Shown one piece after another: positions 1 through 7,040 of a stretch of DNA of 18,433 nt (positions are counted from its first letter, which is position 1; each line of letters starts with the position of its first letter). Source of the DNA: an uncultured Bacillota bacterium (GTDB lineage: Bacteria; Bacillota_I; Bacilli_A; RFN20; CAG-826); assembly GCA_949298295.1 (NCBI GenBank), contig CASFWS010000006.1:1-18433 (forward strand), given 5' to 3'. The translations under genes were made by a program, and so were the position numbers. The notes beneath the pieces are model-generated. The model had not been told where the DNA came from. It saw only the letters and a list, made by a program, of their open reading frames with translations, and made no database searches.

Positions 1-2
1 AG

Positions 3-643
3 CAGGCCCGGGTCGGCCAGGCACCGCTTGGTATAAGCGTGTATGCAGTTTTCCTCATCCTGAAACTCTTTGCGGTACAACTCCTGCTTGCAGAGCGGCA
101 GCGTGCCGCACGGGGCACCGCCGAGGAACTGCGCGCGCCGCGCCTCCCACGAGAGGAAACGGCCGGAGGGGCAGGTGCAACGCGCATAACTCGCGTAGAA
201 CCTTTTGGCCTGCTCCTGCAGTCCACTGTCCACGACCATCTGTTTTGAATAAATCTCGCCCCTCGTTCCGAAAACGGCGATGGGCTCCCGGCCGTCCTGC
301 CCGTAGTATTCAGCCGTGCGTCGCAGCCGGGTCTCGTTTTCCGGCTCATAGGAGCGCACGAAGATGCCGAACTTCTCCAGCCCGCCCCGGCGGTTCTGCA
401 CGGCATAGCGGCAGATTTCGGCGGCCAGGGCTATGCCCGCCTCGTCGTTGCCCAAGGCTATGACCACATAGTTCAGGCTGTCTACGATTTCGCCCATCCG
501 CCGCCAGAAGCCCGGCGAGGCGGCATCCTCCCCGATGAGCTCCACTTCGTCCGCCAGGGCCGGCAGCGCCGGAATCTCGCGGAAGAGCTTTCCCTTGATC
601 TGCTCCATCCGCCGGTCCACGGCGTAGAGGCGGAAGGGGCTCT
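3..643 (-). CDS. Partial foreign-looking protein, Rossmann-like region, unrecognised family
   Basis: Read on the minus strand, this stretch is open for about 210 codons from the junction near 645 to the left window edge, with neither a start nor a stop. The middle contains a strand-turn-helix pattern (NYVVIALGNDEAGIALAAEI, then KFGIFVRSYEPENETR and IAVFGTRGEIYSK) that resembles a nucleotide-binding Rossmann or TrkA-N-like fold. I cannot name the family. The last part is Cys-rich (CTCPSG, CGTLPLC, ENCIHAY). Codon use differs from the rest of the window: CTG and GCG are frequent and ATA occurs three times, whereas neighbouring genes prefer CTC/CTT and ATC. That suggests another source organism, perhaps a Bacteroidales-type gut bacterium. 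The coding reading is well supported; the identity and origin are inference. Confidence 0.5.
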
Positions 644-1134
644 TCGACCGTCCCTTCCGGATAAAGGATCGCGACGGAACTTCCGCTCGTGAGGGCGATG
701 TAACGGTCGGTCCCGTCGTCGACGTAATCGACGTAATAGGTCGTCTCCCCGAAGGCGACCCGGCCCCTGATGGTGCCTTCGTATTCGGTGAAGTCGGAGA
801 CGATCGTCCCGATGGTCCCGTTCAGGTCGAGGCTATCTTCCCCGACCGTCAGCTTGAGGTAGCGATGGCCGTCGTTTCCTTCGTAGACGCCGATCATCGC
901 GGTCGGGATCTTCGTCCCTTCTTCCGAAGAAGGGTCGCTAGTCGTCGAGTCGGAAGCAGGCTCCGAGGAGGGGATGCTCGATTCTTCCGAGGAAGAAGAA
1001 CCTTCTTCCACGGAGGAGGAAAGGGAAGAGCTCCCCGAGGTCGACGGCGAAGAGGAAGAGGAAAGCGTCTCGCCGCAGGAAGCGAGGCCGAGCAAAGCGG
1101 CCAGGGCCAAGACGGCTAGCGGTTGTTTTTTCAT
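644..1134 (-). pseudogene. Truncated Ser-rich lipoprotein, 3' end lost at a junction
   Basis: The start is the ATG at 1134, not the longer in-frame extension to 1200, because it begins a clean lipoprotein signal (MKKQPLAVLALAALLGLASC, Cys20) and sits 6 nt after a purine-rich AAAAGGGGG. Cys20 is followed by a Ser/Glu/Pro linker to about residue 70. Then comes a beta-rich domain that opens with a GVYEGNDGHRYLKL-type segment and continues to about residue 163. There the sequence runs into the foreign minus-strand gene in a different frame, so the C-terminus is missing. The in-frame continuation down to 346 is low-complexity Arg/Gly/Pro sequence typical of a wrong frame. The intact protein would be anchored on the outer face of the membrane. 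Its function is unknown. Confidence 0.6.
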
Positions 1135-1169
1135 TGAGGTCCCCCTTTTAGGAATATCGCAACAATTTG

Positions 1170-1197
1170 AACATACCCGGGCGGGCCGCCATTTCAA
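1170..1197 (-). promoter_or_regulatory. Promoter of the truncated lipoprotein gene, with inverted repeat in the spacer
   Basis: On the minus strand TTGAAA (1197-1192), a 16-nt spacer and TATGTT (1175-1170) fit a sigma-A promoter. The spacer holds the inverted repeat GGCGG-N-CCGCC (1180-1190), a possible operator. The -35 region is similar to that of the next lipoprotein gene. Confidence 0.5.
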
Positions 1198-1229
1198 CAA
1201 AAATGTGCAAATGTTGCCTTAAAAAGCAA

Positions 1230-1253
1230 GAAGGCCGCCATTTGGCGGCCTTC
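1230..1253 (-). terminator. Rho-independent terminator of the 776-aa lipoprotein gene
   Basis: A perfect 10-bp stem (GAAGGCCGCC / GGCGGCCTTC) with a 4-nt loop lies just after the stop at 1267. On the minus strand it is followed by TTGCTTTTTAAGG, a short T-run offset by four bases. Confidence 0.75.
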
Positions 1254-1266
1254 CTCCTTCCAGCGC

Positions 1267-3597
1267 CTAAGCAAGCGGATAGAAGGGATAGTACTCGGTG
1301 TTCCTGATCGCGATGTCGATCATCGTGTCCTCGCCATGGGAAACGAAGCAGATGACGAAGGGCAATCCTTCCTTCCCGTAGCGCGTCGGAGTGCCTTGCC
1401 CGGCCTCAAAGCCGCATTCCTCGACGATGTATTCCTCGTAGCGATAAGCGTATTCGGCGGCCTCCTCGCTCCCGATCGGGGAGTAGTTGTTGAGGATGAC
1501 GGCCTCGGTGATGGTCGTTCCGCCTTCGCTCCCGAAGAGCCAGTAGTCGTTGAGGACGGGGTCGTAGAGATAAGGAATCTCGTCGACGGCCTCGCCGATC
1601 CAGCTGACGGCCTTCAGCTTCTCGTAGAGTTCGGGGCAGCCTTCCGCCCAACTCGTCGGATTGGCAAAGCCTTCTTCGAGGGCGGAGAAGTCGATGTCGT
1701 CGGGGAGGCTCGCCCCGTAGACGATGTCGGCCCGCTCGCTATTGAAGCCCGGGACGTCATAGACGTAGCCGGTGATCCTGGCGCTATCCTCGTCATAGAC
1801 GAAACGCAGGGAGGTTTCGTCCATGAACTCCCCGTTCGGCCCGAGGAAGAGCAGGTCCTTGTAGCCTTTGACGTAGGCTCGAGGGACGATGTAGCCATCC
1901 TCGTCGAAGGCCAAGGTGGAAGCCGAGATGCCTTGATAGCCGAGGAAATCGTCGACCGAGGTGTAGCTCGGATCGCTCTCGGCGAAGAGGACGGCTTTCC
2001 CCTCCTCGACGCGGAAGGGAGCGATGCCCTCCCCGTCGAAGTAGTGGCCGTCGTAGACCTGGGTCGGCCCGTCGAGGAGCTCGGTTCCGGTCATCGAGCG
2101 GAGGACGACGTTCCCGACGACGGTGAGTTCGTTGTAGTAGGACGGGTTCCCGGTCCGGTAGGCCGTGATCGAATAGCCGCCATCGGCCTTCAGGGCGGCG
2201 AGGGCCGTCTTGATCTTCTCCTCGCCCTCGTCTTTGTAGACGTCGACGTTCTCGATCGTCTCGGCGGGGCCGAAAGCGAGGTTCATTACATAGCGGTAGG
2301 TTCCGGTCCCGGTGAGGGTAACGTCGCGGGAAACGGCGGTAATGGCGACGAGGTTCCCGCTTTCGTCGACCGTGGCTTCCATGTCGATGACGAGCCCCAT
2401 CCCGTCGACGGCTCCGGTCAGGCCCTTGACGAGCCTATCGTATTGGAGGCCGAAGTAGCGATAGGTCGTCTCATCGATTTTGAGGAAGGCTTTGTAGTCG
2501 AGGAGGTCGAGAAGGTCGGGGACCCACTCCTCGTAGCTAACCCCTTGCCCGAGGTCGACGAGGCGGTTTTCGGGGCTGAGGAACTGCTCGACGAGGGTTC
2601 CGTCGGAACTCGCGGCATAATAGGAGGTTTCCGGGCCGCCGACCGAGGAGTCGACGACCTTCGCCCGCTGGGCGGCGTAGTCATAGGAGAAAGTCGCCTT
2701 GGCCGGGTAGGAATCCGGGATCCCGTCAAGGTAAAGGGTGAGGTCGGCGGAATAGGTGACCTTCTCGCCCTTGAGGTAGAAGAGGTTCTCTTCCCCGAGG
2801 GACTCGGTCGGCATCTCATAGGTGGAAACGAAGGCGGCGACCTCCTCGTCGACGCTCGTGCCGACGTCGTAGATGACGCCCATCGTGCCTTCGATGGCCG
2901 GGGAGATGGAGCCGTCGCTATCGGTGTAATTTGGAATGAAGCCGACGTAGAGGCTATCGCCGTCGAGATTGAAGAGGACGCGCATCACGTAGTCGGTGTA
3001 GTTGCCGAGCCCGAACATGCTCGCGAAGATGAGGATGACGTTCTCGTCCTCGCTCAGGTAGTTGCCGCTTTGCTCGAAAAGGGCCTCGCTTCCCCACGCG
3101 ACGTCGTCGCGCTTGAGGAGGGCCAGGTAATCGAGCTCGTCGGTCGAGGCATAGCCGGAAACTTCCCCCGTCAGGGTGTCGGTATAGGTCGCCGCGACGA
3201 CGATCGAATACTCGCCCTCGGCCTTGTCGATGTCGTAAAGGAGCTTGCTCCCGTCTCCTTCGTAACTCGGAAGGGCGACCCGGGCCATCTCATCGGAAGG
3301 ATAGGAAATGTATTCGGGGGTCATGATCGTCGGGTTGCTCACGAAGGCCGACCCGTCGGTAAAGGCGTAGGTGTAGTTGGTCCCCTCTTCGGCCTGATCG
3401 ATGAAGTCGACAATGGCTTGCTTCTTGGCGTCGACATCCTCGGAAACGTCCGGGAGGGACGAAGAGGAGGGATCGGAAGAGGAAAGCGAGGAGTCCGGCT
3501 CGGAGGGCGAAGAAGAGGAACTCACGGCCGTCTCTTGGCATCCGGCAAGGAGGATGGAAGCGGCGGCAATAAGGAGGCAGGTCTTGTTTTTCATCAT
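1267..3597 (-). CDS. Large Ser-rich surface lipoprotein, unknown function
   Basis: The product has about 776 residues. I place the start at the ATG at 3597 (or the adjacent ATG at 3594) rather than the TTG at 3603. The N-terminus is a typical lipoprotein signal ending in LLAGC (Cys20), followed by a Ser/Asp/Pro linker to about residue 50. The rest is acidic, rich in Tyr, Asp, Gly and beta-prone, with no transmembrane segment. Two segments begin similarly, near residues 55 (IVDFIDQAEEGTNYTYAF) and 485 (IKTALAALKADGGYSITAY), which may reflect two related modules. I recognise no catalytic motif or named family. The upstream lipoprotein has the same signal-plus-linker design. A role at the cell surface is inferred from the lipid anchor. 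No good Shine-Dalgarno is seen at the usual distance; AGGAAAGGGG lies about 20 nt upstream. Confidence 0.85.
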   Translation of the reverse strand: MMKNKTCLLIAAASILLAGCQETAVSSSSSPSEPDSSLSSSDPSSSSLPDVSEDVDAKKQAIVDFIDQAEEGTNYTYAFTDGSAFVSNPTIMTPEYISYPSDEMARVALPSYEGDGSKLLYDIDKAEGEYSIVVAATYTDTLTGEVSGYASTDELDYLALLKRDDVAWGSEALFEQSGNYLSEDENVILIFASMFGLGNYTDYVMRVLFNLDGDSLYVGFIPNYTDSDGSISPAIEGTMGVIYDVGTSVDEEVAAFVSTYEMPTESLGEENLFYLKGEKVTYSADLTLYLDGIPDSYPAKATFSYDYAAQRAKVVDSSVGGPETSYYAASSDGTLVEQFLSPENRLVDLGQGVSYEEWVPDLLDLLDYKAFLKIDETTYRYFGLQYDRLVKGLTGAVDGMGLVIDMEATVDESGNLVAITAVSRDVTLTGTGTYRYVMNLAFGPAETIENVDVYKDEGEEKIKTALAALKADGGYSITAYRTGNPSYYNELTVVGNVVLRSMTGTELLDGPTQVYDGHYFDGEGIAPFRVEEGKAVLFAESDPSYTSVDDFLGYQGISASTLAFDEDGYIVPRAYVKGYKDLLFLGPNGEFMDETSLRFVYDEDSARITGYVYDVPGFNSERADIVYGASLPDDIDFSALEEGFANPTSWAEGCPELYEKLKAVSWIGEAVDEIPYLYDPVLNDYWLFGSEGGTTITEAVILNNYSPIGSEEAAEYAYRYEEYIVEECGFEAGQGTPTRYGKEGLPFVICFVSHGEDTMIDIAIRNTEYYPFYPLA

Positions 3598-3631
3598 TGG
3601 CAATCAGTTAGGAAAGCCCCTTTCCTCGAGG

Positions 3632-3659
3632 ATTTTCCCTTTGCGGGCGCAAATGTCAA
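3632..3659 (-). promoter_or_regulatory. Promoter of the 776-aa lipoprotein gene, with palindromic operator candidate
   Basis: On the minus strand TTGACA (3659-3654) matches the -35 consensus and GAAAAT (3637-3632) is a weak -10 at 16 nt. Between them is the perfect palindrome TTTGCG-CC-CGCAAA (3640-3653), placed where a repressor would block RNA polymerase. Downstream, 3611-3625 (GGAAAG-CCC-CTTTCC) can form a 6-bp hairpin in the leader. Confidence 0.5.
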
Positions 3660-3761
3660 CAATATTTTGTCTTCGGGGACGGGGCCGGCCGGAAAGAGCC
3701 ATGGCTATCCACTTTTTACATTTCCACCATATGTCCCGCTTCCGCTCGGAGAGCGTCAAAG

Positions 3762-3783
3762 AAAAAAGGCCCCAGCCGGGCTT
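3762..3783 (-). terminator. Terminator of the YitT-like gene
   Basis: On the minus strand AAGCCC-GGCT-GGGGCC can fold into an imperfect stem with one bulged C, followed by TTTTTTC. It lies about 40 nt after the stop at 3822. The stem is modest but the T-run is good. Confidence 0.5.
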
Positions 3784-3821
3784 CGCCTCGCATAACGACC
3801 AAAAGAAAAGCTTTTTGCGGC

Positions 3822-4859
3822 CTATTTCACCGGCTTCATGTGGAAACGCCCGTCGACGAGCTGGAGCTCGGTGACGTAGACGAAGGCGTGGGGATCGTTC
3901 TTCCGGACGATCTTGATGAGATGGTTGACCTCGTAGCTCGAGACGACCATCGTGACGTAGAAGACCGGCTTCCCGGAATAGGCGCCCGAAGCGTTGACGA
4001 CCGTCGCCCCATGGGGCAACTGGGCCACGAGAAGGGACCCGAGCCCTTCCTTGGCCGTCGTGATCTCGACTTTGAGCTTCTTGTTCCGAAGATTGATCTT
4101 GTCGACGACGAGGCTCGAAGCGAAAAGGAAGAGCCCCGAGTAAAGGATCCGGGCGAAGGCAAGGAAAGTCGTCTCGCTCTGGAAGCCGGCATTGGCCGAG
4201 GTGAGGAGGGCGAAGAGGGTCATCGTCGTGCAGTTGAGCATCATGGCATACTTCCCGACGAGGGCCGATTTCCGGAGGGCGATGTAGTAGGCGATTATGT
4301 CGATGCCGCCGGTCGAGAAATCGAATTTGAAAGCCAAGGCCGAGGAAAGCCCGGTGAAGACCCCGCCGAAGAGGGCGCGGGCGAGCATGCCGCCGTTGTT
4401 GTTCACGAGCTTGAACACCTCGCCGAGGGCGGCGATGTTGGCCGGGGTGAGGAGGTGGAGGAAAAGGGAAGTCTCGGCAACGTTGATCAAAGTGAAGAGG
4501 GTGAATTTCTGCCCGACCCGGAGGAAGCCGAGGATGATGAGCGGAACGTTCACGACGAAATAGAGGATCGAGATGGCCGTCGAGGCATCGATGTCCTTCC
4601 AACCGCAGAGCTCGAAGAAGAGGACGATGACCTGGCCAACGCCGGAGACCCCGCCCGAAGCGAGGGCAAACGATTCGTGCTCGGCGAGGATAGCGGCCCC
4701 GGGATCCATGAAGCAATTGAAGCCGAAGGCGAAAACGAGGGCCGAAAGGGTCGATATGATCACAAGGAACCCATTGGAAAGGATCCCGCGGAGCCAAGGG
4801 TGGTCGTAGAGGAAGTTTTCTTCTTTTTCCTTCAGCCTTTCGAGGGGTTGCCGGGCCAT
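3822..4859 (-). CDS. YitT/DUF2179 family membrane protein
   Basis: The protein (345 aa from the ATG at 4859) has six to seven hydrophobic segments, at about residues 30-51, 71-85, 96-115, 118-135, 158-178, 202-220 and 232-252. These are followed by a soluble C-terminal domain. YitT-type landmarks are GGVSGVGQ (69-76), FSTGGIDIIAYY (181-192) and the DUF2179 signature NDPHAFVYV near 321-329. The family occurs widely in Bacilli as integral membrane proteins of uncertain function; transport has been suggested but not established. The frame stays open upstream to 5006, but that extension is basic, low-complexity and reaches into the opposite promoter. The ATG at 4859 is preferred because an extended -10 lies 10 nt before it. 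The alternative ATG at 4874 falls inside that -10. No Shine-Dalgarno precedes either start. Confidence 0.85.
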   Translation of the reverse strand: MARQPLERLKEKEENFLYDHPWLRGILSNGFLVIISTLSALVFAFGFNCFMDPGAAILAEHESFALASGGVSGVGQVIVLFFELCGWKDIDASTAISILYFVVNVPLIILGFLRVGQKFTLFTLINVAETSLFLHLLTPANIAALGEVFKLVNNNGGMLARALFGGVFTGLSSALAFKFDFSTGGIDIIAYYIALRKSALVGKYAMMLNCTTMTLFALLTSANAGFQSETTFLAFARILYSGLFLFASSLVVDKINLRNKKLKVEITTAKEGLGSLLVAQLPHGATVVNASGAYSGKPVFYVTMVVSSYEVNHLIKIVRKNDPHAFVYVTELQLVDGRFHMKPVK

Positions 4860-4869
4860 AGACGAGAGA

Positions 4870-4878
4870 AGCATAGCA
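4870..4878 (-). promoter_or_regulatory. Extended -10 of the YitT-like gene, leaderless architecture
   Basis: TGC followed by TATGCT (4875-4870) on the minus strand, with exactly 10 nt to the ATG at 4859. Transcription would start only 3-4 nt before the start codon. No clear -35 is present at 17 nt. TATGCT is tandemly repeated with overlap (4880-4875). Confidence 0.4.
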
Positions 4879-4996
4879 TAGCCGAGACACTTTGCGCGCA
4901 AGGGAAAAGGGAAAAGTTCCTTTCGGCCTCCCCGAACCGGGCCGGCCCGAGGGAAAAGGGCTGGAAAATTCTTCCGAATGGGGGCCTTCGATTTTA

Positions 4997-5025
4997 TTGT
5001 CACCATAGGTGGGTGGTGCTATGAT
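4997..5025 (+). promoter_or_regulatory. Strong sigma-A promoter of the thioredoxin-like gene
   Basis: TTGTCA (4997-5002), a 17-nt spacer and TATGAT (5020-5025), with a TG at 5017-5018 giving an extended -10. This is the best promoter in the window. The leader is about 38 nt and ends in GGAGGA (5058-5063), 6 nt before the ATG at 5070. Confidence 0.8.
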
Positions 5026-5069
5026 TACTCCGCTTTTAAGAGGCATCCTTTCTTTTTGGAGGAATTTCG

Positions 5070-5957
5070 ATGGTAATTCTAAAGTCAATCGGCGCCTTCT
5101 TCGTGAAGATTTGGCACTGGATCAAGGAGACGGCTTGGGTTCAGCCCCTTCTCATCGTCGGGGCCATCTTCGCCGTCATTTTCTCGATTCCTTATATCAC
5201 CCAGTGGGTAGAAGGCTGGAGCGGAACCGGGGCCAACTCCTTCTATGAGGCCAACCTCCTTACCCTCGAGGGGCAGACCCTCTCCGGCGACGTCACCGAG
5301 GCCGACCGCTTCGCCAACGTCCTCGAGGAAAATGAGCAAAAAATCGCCGAAGGAAAATACGACGAAATCGACACCGAAACCTACGGCGAGAAATTCTTCT
5401 TCGTCGTCTGGCAGGAAGAGTGCCCGGCTTGCGAGACGGCCGAATCGGGCCTCCGCTACCTCAACGACAACTGGGGCCTCTACGACCTCATCCCGGCCAC
5501 CGCTGGCGAGACCTTCCGGATGCACACCATCAACGCCAGCCAGGAGTCGGACAACGACGACGACAAGGAATATACCGACATGGGCACCGCCCCGTCGGCC
5601 TTCAACCGCTGGACCATCGCCCACGTCAACTTCTTCCAGCAGCTCAACACCGACTGGGATTGGAAGAACAGCAACTACAAGGTGAACGAGTCGATCGGCG
5701 ACGACGATTACCTGAGCTTCTTCATCGACACCGACAGCGAGGATCCCACCACCGCCCTCGGCGCCTTCCCGGTCCCCTCGATCTGCCTCGTCGATTACAC
5801 CGAAGCGGCCATCGAGCAGGGCGTCGCCGGCCTCCGGGAAGTCGTCTTCTCGGTCACCGGGGACACCGACCAGCAGCGGGCCTCCTTCCTCATGGACATG
5901 TGGAACCACACCGAGACCCCCTCGGCCAGCAATCCCTTCACCGATTACCGGAACTAA
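5070..5957 (+). CDS. Membrane-anchored thioredoxin-like protein
   Basis: The 295-aa product starts at an ATG 6 nt after GGAGGA. Residues 25-42 form one hydrophobic anchor (PLLIVGAIFAVIFSIPYI), so the remainder should lie outside the membrane. A thioredoxin-like fold begins near residue 106 with KFFFVVWQEECPACETAE, where Cys118-Pro-Ala-Cys121 is the CXXC redox centre. A cis-Pro-type segment, FPVPSICLVDY, occurs at 233-243. The region between contains an acidic insert rich in Asp and Asn, making it longer than a simple thioredoxin. Known relatives with this design reduce or oxidise disulfides in exported proteins; the substrate here is unknown. It is a single gene with its own promoter and terminator. 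Confidence 0.85.
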   Translation: MVILKSIGAFFVKIWHWIKETAWVQPLLIVGAIFAVIFSIPYITQWVEGWSGTGANSFYEANLLTLEGQTLSGDVTEADRFANVLEENEQKIAEGKYDEIDTETYGEKFFFVVWQEECPACETAESGLRYLNDNWGLYDLIPATAGETFRMHTINASQESDNDDDKEYTDMGTAPSAFNRWTIAHVNFFQQLNTDWDWKNSNYKVNESIGDDDYLSFFIDTDSEDPTTALGAFPVPSICLVDYTEAAIEQGVAGLREVVFSVTGDTDQQRASFLMDMWNHTETPSASNPFTDYRN

Positions 5958-5972
5958 GCGAAAGGAATGTAG

Positions 5973-6000
5973 ACCCCGCGGAAACGCGGGGTTTTCGTTT
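5973..6000 (+). terminator. Rho-independent terminator after the thioredoxin-like gene
   Basis: Stem ACCCCGCG / CGCGGGGT closed by a GAAA tetraloop, then TTTTCGTTT, 15 nt after the stop codon. Confidence 0.85.
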
Positions 6001-6027
6001 GTCCGGCCGCCGGCGGCCCTTTCCCTT

Positions 6028-6033
6028 TATAAT
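6028..6033 (+). promoter_or_regulatory. Consensus -10 abutting the YfiH-like start codon
   Basis: TATAAT is followed by AGGGGGC and then the ATG at 6041. Only 7 nt separate the hexamer from the start codon, so the transcript would begin at or next to the ATG. The AGGGGG would fall outside the mRNA. No -35 is evident. Confidence 0.5.
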
Positions 6034-6040
6034 AGGGGGC

Positions 6041-6556
6041 ATGAAGCGCACTGAACTGTTCCCGCCCTTCCGCATCGGGATGGAAGAGGGCCGCCCAGGC
6101 CCCGACTTCGACCGCGAGAAAGGGATGGTCCTGACCGACGACATGGTCGTTGCCCTCTATGACGGAAACCGCCTGAAGGTCGTTTCCTTCTCCCCGGCCA
6201 ATTGCCTCGACGGGGAACTCGAGAAATTCCTTTCCTACTTAAGCAAGGAAGAAATCCCCTTCGACCTCGCCAAAGCCTCCGCCTACATCGGCCCGGCTCC
6301 TTCTTTTTCCTCTTTCCCGATCGACGAGAAGACGGCTGCATCCTTCGTCGAGAAGGCCTTCGGCTCGGTCAAGGGAAGCGACGGGACCAAGCATTACCTC
6401 GACATGAAGGTCCTTGCCGTCCTGACGATGGAAAAAGCCGGGGTCGATCCCCGGCGCATCTTCATCTCGCCCCTTTCGGTCAATGAGGCCGAAGGCATCC
6501 TGACCGTCGACTTCGAAAGCGGGCTCCGCAACCTCTATCGGGTCGAGATCATCTAG
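6041..6556 (+). CDS. Divergent YfiH/YlmD-like (PF02578) protein lacking catalytic residues
   Basis: The protein (171 aa) starts at the ATG at 6041; the frame is open upstream but that part crosses the preceding gene and its terminator. The order of recognisable pieces follows the laccase-domain/purine nucleoside phosphorylase family YfiH-YlmD. A TDDMVVALYD segment (32-41) lies where family members have the ADC motif. Next come AYIGPAPSF (81-89) matching the family IGP segment, FPIDEKTAASF, then YLDMKVLAVLTMEKAGVDPR (119-138) matching the family LDL...AGV region, and ISPLS where CT is usual. The metal-binding Cys and His and the late Cys are absent, and the usual N-terminal 60-80 residues are missing. 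Family assignment is my pattern-based inference. It overlaps the convergent coaD by 8 nt. Confidence 0.6.
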   Translation: MKRTELFPPFRIGMEEGRPGPDFDREKGMVLTDDMVVALYDGNRLKVVSFSPANCLDGELEKFLSYLSKEEIPFDLAKASAYIGPAPSFSSFPIDEKTAASFVEKAFGSVKGSDGTKHYLDMKVLAVLTMEKAGVDPRRIFISPLSVNEAEGILTVDFESGLRNLYRVEII

Positions 6557-7040
6557 GCTCGGCCGGGCCGTATTTCCTAAGCAAGGCTTCGTTCACCGCT
6601 TCCGGGACGAGGCTCGAGACGTCGACGTGGGAAGAAGCGAGTTCGTTGATCATCGAGCTCGAGATGAAGTTCTCTTCCTTCCTCGCCATGAAGAAGACCA
6701 TGTCGATGTCCCCGGCCACGTATTCGTTGGCCGCGGCCAGCCCGAACTCGTACTCGAAGTCGCTTACGGCCCGAAGCCCCCGGATGAGGTGGCGGGCCCC
6801 GACCTTCCGCGAGTAATCGACGGTGAGGCCAGCATAACTATCGACCCGGACGCCCTTCAGCCCCTTCGTCGCTTCCTTCATGAGGCGCAGCCGCTCCTCG
6901 AAGGAGAAGGCGGCTTTTTTGTTGGGATTGACGGCCAAAAGGAGAATGACCTCGTCGAAAACCTGAAGCGAACGCTTGAGGACGTCGAGGTGGCCGTTGG
7001 TAATCGGGTCGAAGCTGCCGGGATAGACTGCTAGGCGCAT
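6549..7040 (-). CDS. coaD: Phosphopantetheine adenylyltransferase
   Basis: CoaD transfers AMP from ATP to 4'-phosphopantetheine to give dephospho-CoA, the penultimate step of coenzyme A synthesis, in the cytoplasm. The 163-aa length is typical. The nucleotidyltransferase signature YPGSFDPITNGH (6-17) has the T/HxGH-type motif TNGH. RGLRAVSDFEYE (87-98) and the ISSSM segment (126-130) are characteristic of the family. The start is the ATG at 7040, 4 nt after GGAGGA; an upstream in-frame TTG at 7052 is less likely. The start lies inside the end of rsmD (10-nt overlap), indicating translational coupling, and the order ylbF-like, rsmD, coaD is the one known from Bacillus. Its 3' end overlaps the convergent YfiH-like gene by 8 nt. 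Confidence 0.95.
   Translation of the reverse strand: MRLAVYPGSFDPITNGHLDVLKRSLQVFDEVILLLAVNPNKKAAFSFEERLRLMKEATKGLKGVRVDSYAGLTVDYSRKVGARHLIRGLRAVSDFEYEFGLAAANEYVAGDIDMVFFMARKEENFISSSMINELASSHVDVSSLVPEAVNEALLRKYGPAEPR

Noticed and set aside
950..1090. Possible repeat array in GAAGAGGAA-rich sequence
   Set aside because: This is the irregular Ser-codon run encoding the lipoprotein linker, not a spaced repeat or CRISPR array.
346..1134. Lipoprotein frame continuing to 346 as one gene
   Set aside because: After about 645 its translation turns into low-complexity Arg/Gly/Pro sequence, while another frame becomes coding-like there.
1336..3795. Plus-strand frame of 819 codons opposite the lipoprotein gene
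   Set aside because: It is the mirror of a gene with strong third-position C/G bias. The translation is Asp/Glu/Gly/Val-rich with no domain pattern, start signal or ribosome site, while the minus strand has a signal peptide, promoter and terminator.
4860..5006. N-terminal extension of the YitT-like protein to 5006
   Set aside because: The extension is basic low-complexity sequence, includes the region of the opposite promoter, and lacks a ribosome site.
3604..5088. Minus-strand frame of 494 codons across the YitT-like gene
   Set aside because: Arg/Pro/His-rich translation in the wrong frame. The 3822-4859 frame has transmembrane segments and DUF2179 features.
5420..6040. Long upstream extension of the YfiH-like frame
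   Set aside because: It reads through the thioredoxin-like gene in another frame and through a strong terminator.
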